Shown: positions 62,457 through 64,000 of the stretch, piece by piece
How the letters are laid out: each line of letters starts with the position of its first letter
Numbering within the stretch: position 1 is the stretch's first letter
Source: an uncultured Brevibacillus sp.
GTDB lineage: Bacteria; Bacillota; Bacilli; Brevibacillales; Brevibacillaceae
DNA: 64,000 nucleotides
Reading direction: 5' to 3'
Assembly: GCF_947502445.1 (NCBI RefSeq)
Contig: NZ_CANMZW010000006.1
Span: 1-64,000 of the forward strand
Notes under the pieces: model-generated
What the model was told of the DNA's origin: nothing
The model's database searches: none
Seen by the model: the letters and a program-made list of their open reading frames with translations, nothing else
Translations under genes and position numbers: made by a program

Positions 62457-63335
62457 TTAAAGAATATCAATAGCTACCACTACACCATCTACAATCGTCA
62501 AATTCAGAAGCATGTTTGCTTGGAGCTTTGTCCACTCGCTTGGATGACCGCTTTCGGTAACTTCAACATTTGATGCTACTGGGTACTCCTTTTCTTGGTC
62601 ATTTACAAGAACGACAACCATCCCTTCCGGAAAGGCAACAGCTAAGCCCTCAACAATTGTTTCAGATGGGGAGCTTACAGATGGACTAAAATCTGTTGCT
62701 TGTTGGTCAGGGGTGTTCACCGCCGTATTTTGGGTTTCGGAAGTTGTTACTGTGTTCGGCTGGTCGGGTGTAACCTGAGAATCTGTTGCAGCATTTTCAG
62801 TCGCTTCAATTTCTTTACCCTCAAACACTTTCGCCAATAATGCTGCCTGCATAAGTTTGTTTTGCGGTATGTCATTGAAACCAATCGTATGGATTTCAAA
62901 TGATCCTGATTCGGGTTTGACGATAAATTGCATCTTCGCCTTCACTTGTTGCTGTTGATAGGTAAAATCCCCTGTAAACTCAACAATCATTTGCCCAGTG
63001 TCTGAGTTGAACGCTGTCCACTTGGGTGATCCGAAAAACTTGTCAAACGAATCACCGATTTTTTGGTTAGGTCTCGCCTTAAAGTTTCCTTCCCTTACAA
63101 TATCAACGTATTTTTGTTCGGCAGAAAACTGTGAAATAAGATTATCAATGGGGGTAGCCAAATCTATCCCGATCCATGAGAGAACTTTCAGTAGGAACAC
63201 AAAGGCAACAATTGCATAGAAAATTGTTCTTACTAACTTGAAAACCTTTTTCCATGCGGGTATTTTTTTCTGATCATTAACTGGTTCGGTGGGTGTTTGT
63301 GAAGTCATATTTTCTTCATTTTGTTTTGTATTCAT
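62457..63335 (-). CDS. Membrane-anchored protein, unknown
   Basis: A 292-residue protein with a cytoplasmic start of about 35 residues, one membrane helix (IFYAIVAFVFLLKVLSWIGI) and an outer domain with KIGDSFDKFFGSPKW and VEFTGDFTYQQQQVKAKMQF, a beta-rich region seen in Firmicutes mobile-element proteins. A Thr/Gln-rich linker (about 175-215) leads to a final beta domain (VVVLVNDQEKEYPVASNVEV). AAAGGAA before the ATG supports the start. Function unknown. Confidence 0.65.
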   Translation of the reverse strand: MNTKQNEENMTSQTPTEPVNDQKKIPAWKKVFKLVRTIFYAIVAFVFLLKVLSWIGIDLATPIDNLISQFSAEQKYVDIVREGNFKARPNQKIGDSFDKFFGSPKWTAFNSDTGQMIVEFTGDFTYQQQQVKAKMQFIVKPESGSFEIHTIGFNDIPQNKLMQAALLAKVFEGKEIEATENAATDSQVTPDQPNTVTTSETQNTAVNTPDQQATDFSPSVSSPSETIVEGLAVAFPEGMVVVLVNDQEKEYPVASNVEVTESGHPSEWTKLQANMLLNLTIVDGVVVAIDIL

Positions 63336-63383
63336 GACAGTTGTTCCTTTCTGCGTGATCTTAATGAATAAGGGAGGGAGCTA

Positions 63384-64000
63384 CTATCTTTTGGAAATCC
63401 AATTGTTAAAGTCTTTCTCTATGTCGGAGTACGAGCCGAATTCCTTGTTGAAAGCTTTCTCCCAAGTGGATTCGCTGCTCATGAGCATTTTGTGAACTCT
63501 GTTTTCTCCATAACGCTCATACAGGAAGAAGGAGAGAACAGTACCATCGGCATATGCATCTCTAGCACTGATTCCTTTTGAAGAGAAGGTGACCCGACTC
63601 TTATCTTTCTTAACGTTGTTGATCAAAATGTTTACGGAATCCATGTCATTGCCATAGTGGAAACCGAAATACTCCTCAATCCCTTGTGTAAACCAGTCAG
63701 GTGCTACATAGATGTCATTCCACCCTTGTTTCTTTTCACGAATTACTTTTCGTAGGGGGATTGTCATGATTTCGTGAACAGTTGTCGTACGGAAGTAGGT
63801 ATCATCAAAGGTCTTTCCAGTGTTCGTGCAGCAGTTAGACCAGTGAGCATCTTTTGCAAGCAAATGCAATGTGAATGACCCGTCATTATTACCCCAGAGG
63901 CTCCATAGACCAACATCAGCCAGATCTGTCGGCTTGTCATAAAGAATGACTTGAACAGGTTTTGGTTCTTTCAACCATTGTTCAACGTTGCCCAGTTTAC
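63384..64000 (-). CDS. Peptidase MA-like protein, 5' end beyond the window
   Basis: At least 205 residues of an open frame that runs past the window edge. It resembles MA-clan surface peptidases with TVHEIMTIPLR followed by WFTQGIEEYFGFHYG, where the second motif usually supplies the third zinc ligand. However, the first block reads HExxT instead of HExxH, so zinc binding may be lost. It ends with an STWEKAFNKEFG..DIEKDFNNWI segment typical of that group. It lies 49 bases upstream of the membrane-protein gene, probably in one operon. Confidence 0.6.
   Translation of the reverse strand, partial: KLGNVEQWLKEPKPVQVILYDKPTDLADVGLWSLWGNNDGSFTLHLLAKDAHWSNCCTNTGKTFDDTYFRTTTVHEIMTIPLRKVIREKKQGWNDIYVAPDWFTQGIEEYFGFHYGNDMDSVNILINNVKKDKSRVTFSSKGISARDAYADGTVLSFFLYERYGENRVHKMLMSSESTWEKAFNKEFGSYSDIEKDFNNWISKR

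Larger units (their letters stand above)
52239..64000. mobile_element. Element B: SCC-like integrative element at tmRNA (partial)
   Basis: It begins at the second core copy with a large serine recombinase whose 3' end meets the junction, as is usual for such integrases. It continues with a DUF927 helicase, DUF960 and RadC-like genes, all on the minus strand. This set resembles the ccr/cch region of SCC elements. The right end lies outside the window. That B inserted first and A later between tmRNA and B is inference from the order. Confidence 0.6.

Overview
The window looks like a low-to-medium GC Gram-positive chromosome of the Paenibacillaceae (Paenibacillus or Brevibacillus type). The signs are the 3' end of a tmRNA gene, strong Gram-positive Shine-Dalgarno sites with many TTG and GTG starts, S-layer-homology modules, and secreted proteins with the GNNYFKLRDLA-type repeats common in that family. 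This is inference from sequence style, not a database match.

Two elements appear to sit in tandem on the tmRNA gene. The tmRNA 3' end (1-110) carries a 25-bp core (88-112) that is repeated exactly at 52239-52263. Element A lies between these copies. It is about 52 kb and has its own tyrosine integrase and excisionase-like gene near the right end (48718-50095). TGTAGAC motifs, probably integrase arm sites, lie just inside both ends. Element B begins at the second core copy with a large serine recombinase and runs off the right edge of the window. It also carries a DUF927 (Cch-like) helicase, a DUF960 protein and a RadC-like JAB protein, a set resembling the core of staphylococcal SCC elements but placed at ssrA instead of rlmH.

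Element A shows no capsid, tail or conjugation genes and reads mostly as a defence and accessory island. From left to right it holds a zinc-ribbon gene with a broken paralogue; an unknown gene coupled to a D12-class adenine methyltransferase; an operon with a resolvase-like protein lacking the catalytic serine; an array of eight TTTATAAA-type palindromes at about 31-bp spacing in front of two tandem paralogues; and an amidoligase plus gamma-glutamylcyclotransferase pair. Next come an ABC-three-component defence operon (nuclease, middle component, DUF3732 ATPase), a UvrD-like helicase with a coiled coil, a 1562-residue Type ISP restriction-modification enzyme with small helix-turn-helix genes, a small serine resolvase with another inactive resolvase-like gene, an RNase H protein, a CoiA-like nuclease, a HEPN-like protein, an AbiJ-related nuclease, and an AlbA_2 / interrupted gene / PD-(D/E)XK operon. 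A secreted-protein block (WG-repeat pseudogene, amine-oxidase-like repeat protein, HExxH plus S-layer protein, RCC1/WG protein) sits between two paralogues of the PD-(D/E)XK gene. A two-repeat protein of unknown role, the integration genes and a Hanks-type kinase complete the element.

Element B is transcribed almost entirely on the minus strand: recombinase, small proteins, a strikingly acidic protein, the DUF927 helicase, an IS630-like protein that has lost catalytic residues, a ribbon-helix-helix protein with a repeated operator-like site, a compact coupled set of small genes (DUF960, RadC-like), and membrane-anchored or secreted proteins at the edge.

The observations I consider most worth following are the phased 31-bp palindrome array with its neighbouring unknown genes, the SCC-like element at tmRNA whose recombinase reads through its own attachment site, the AlbA_2/PD-(D/E)XK operon, and the inactive recombinase and transposase relatives.
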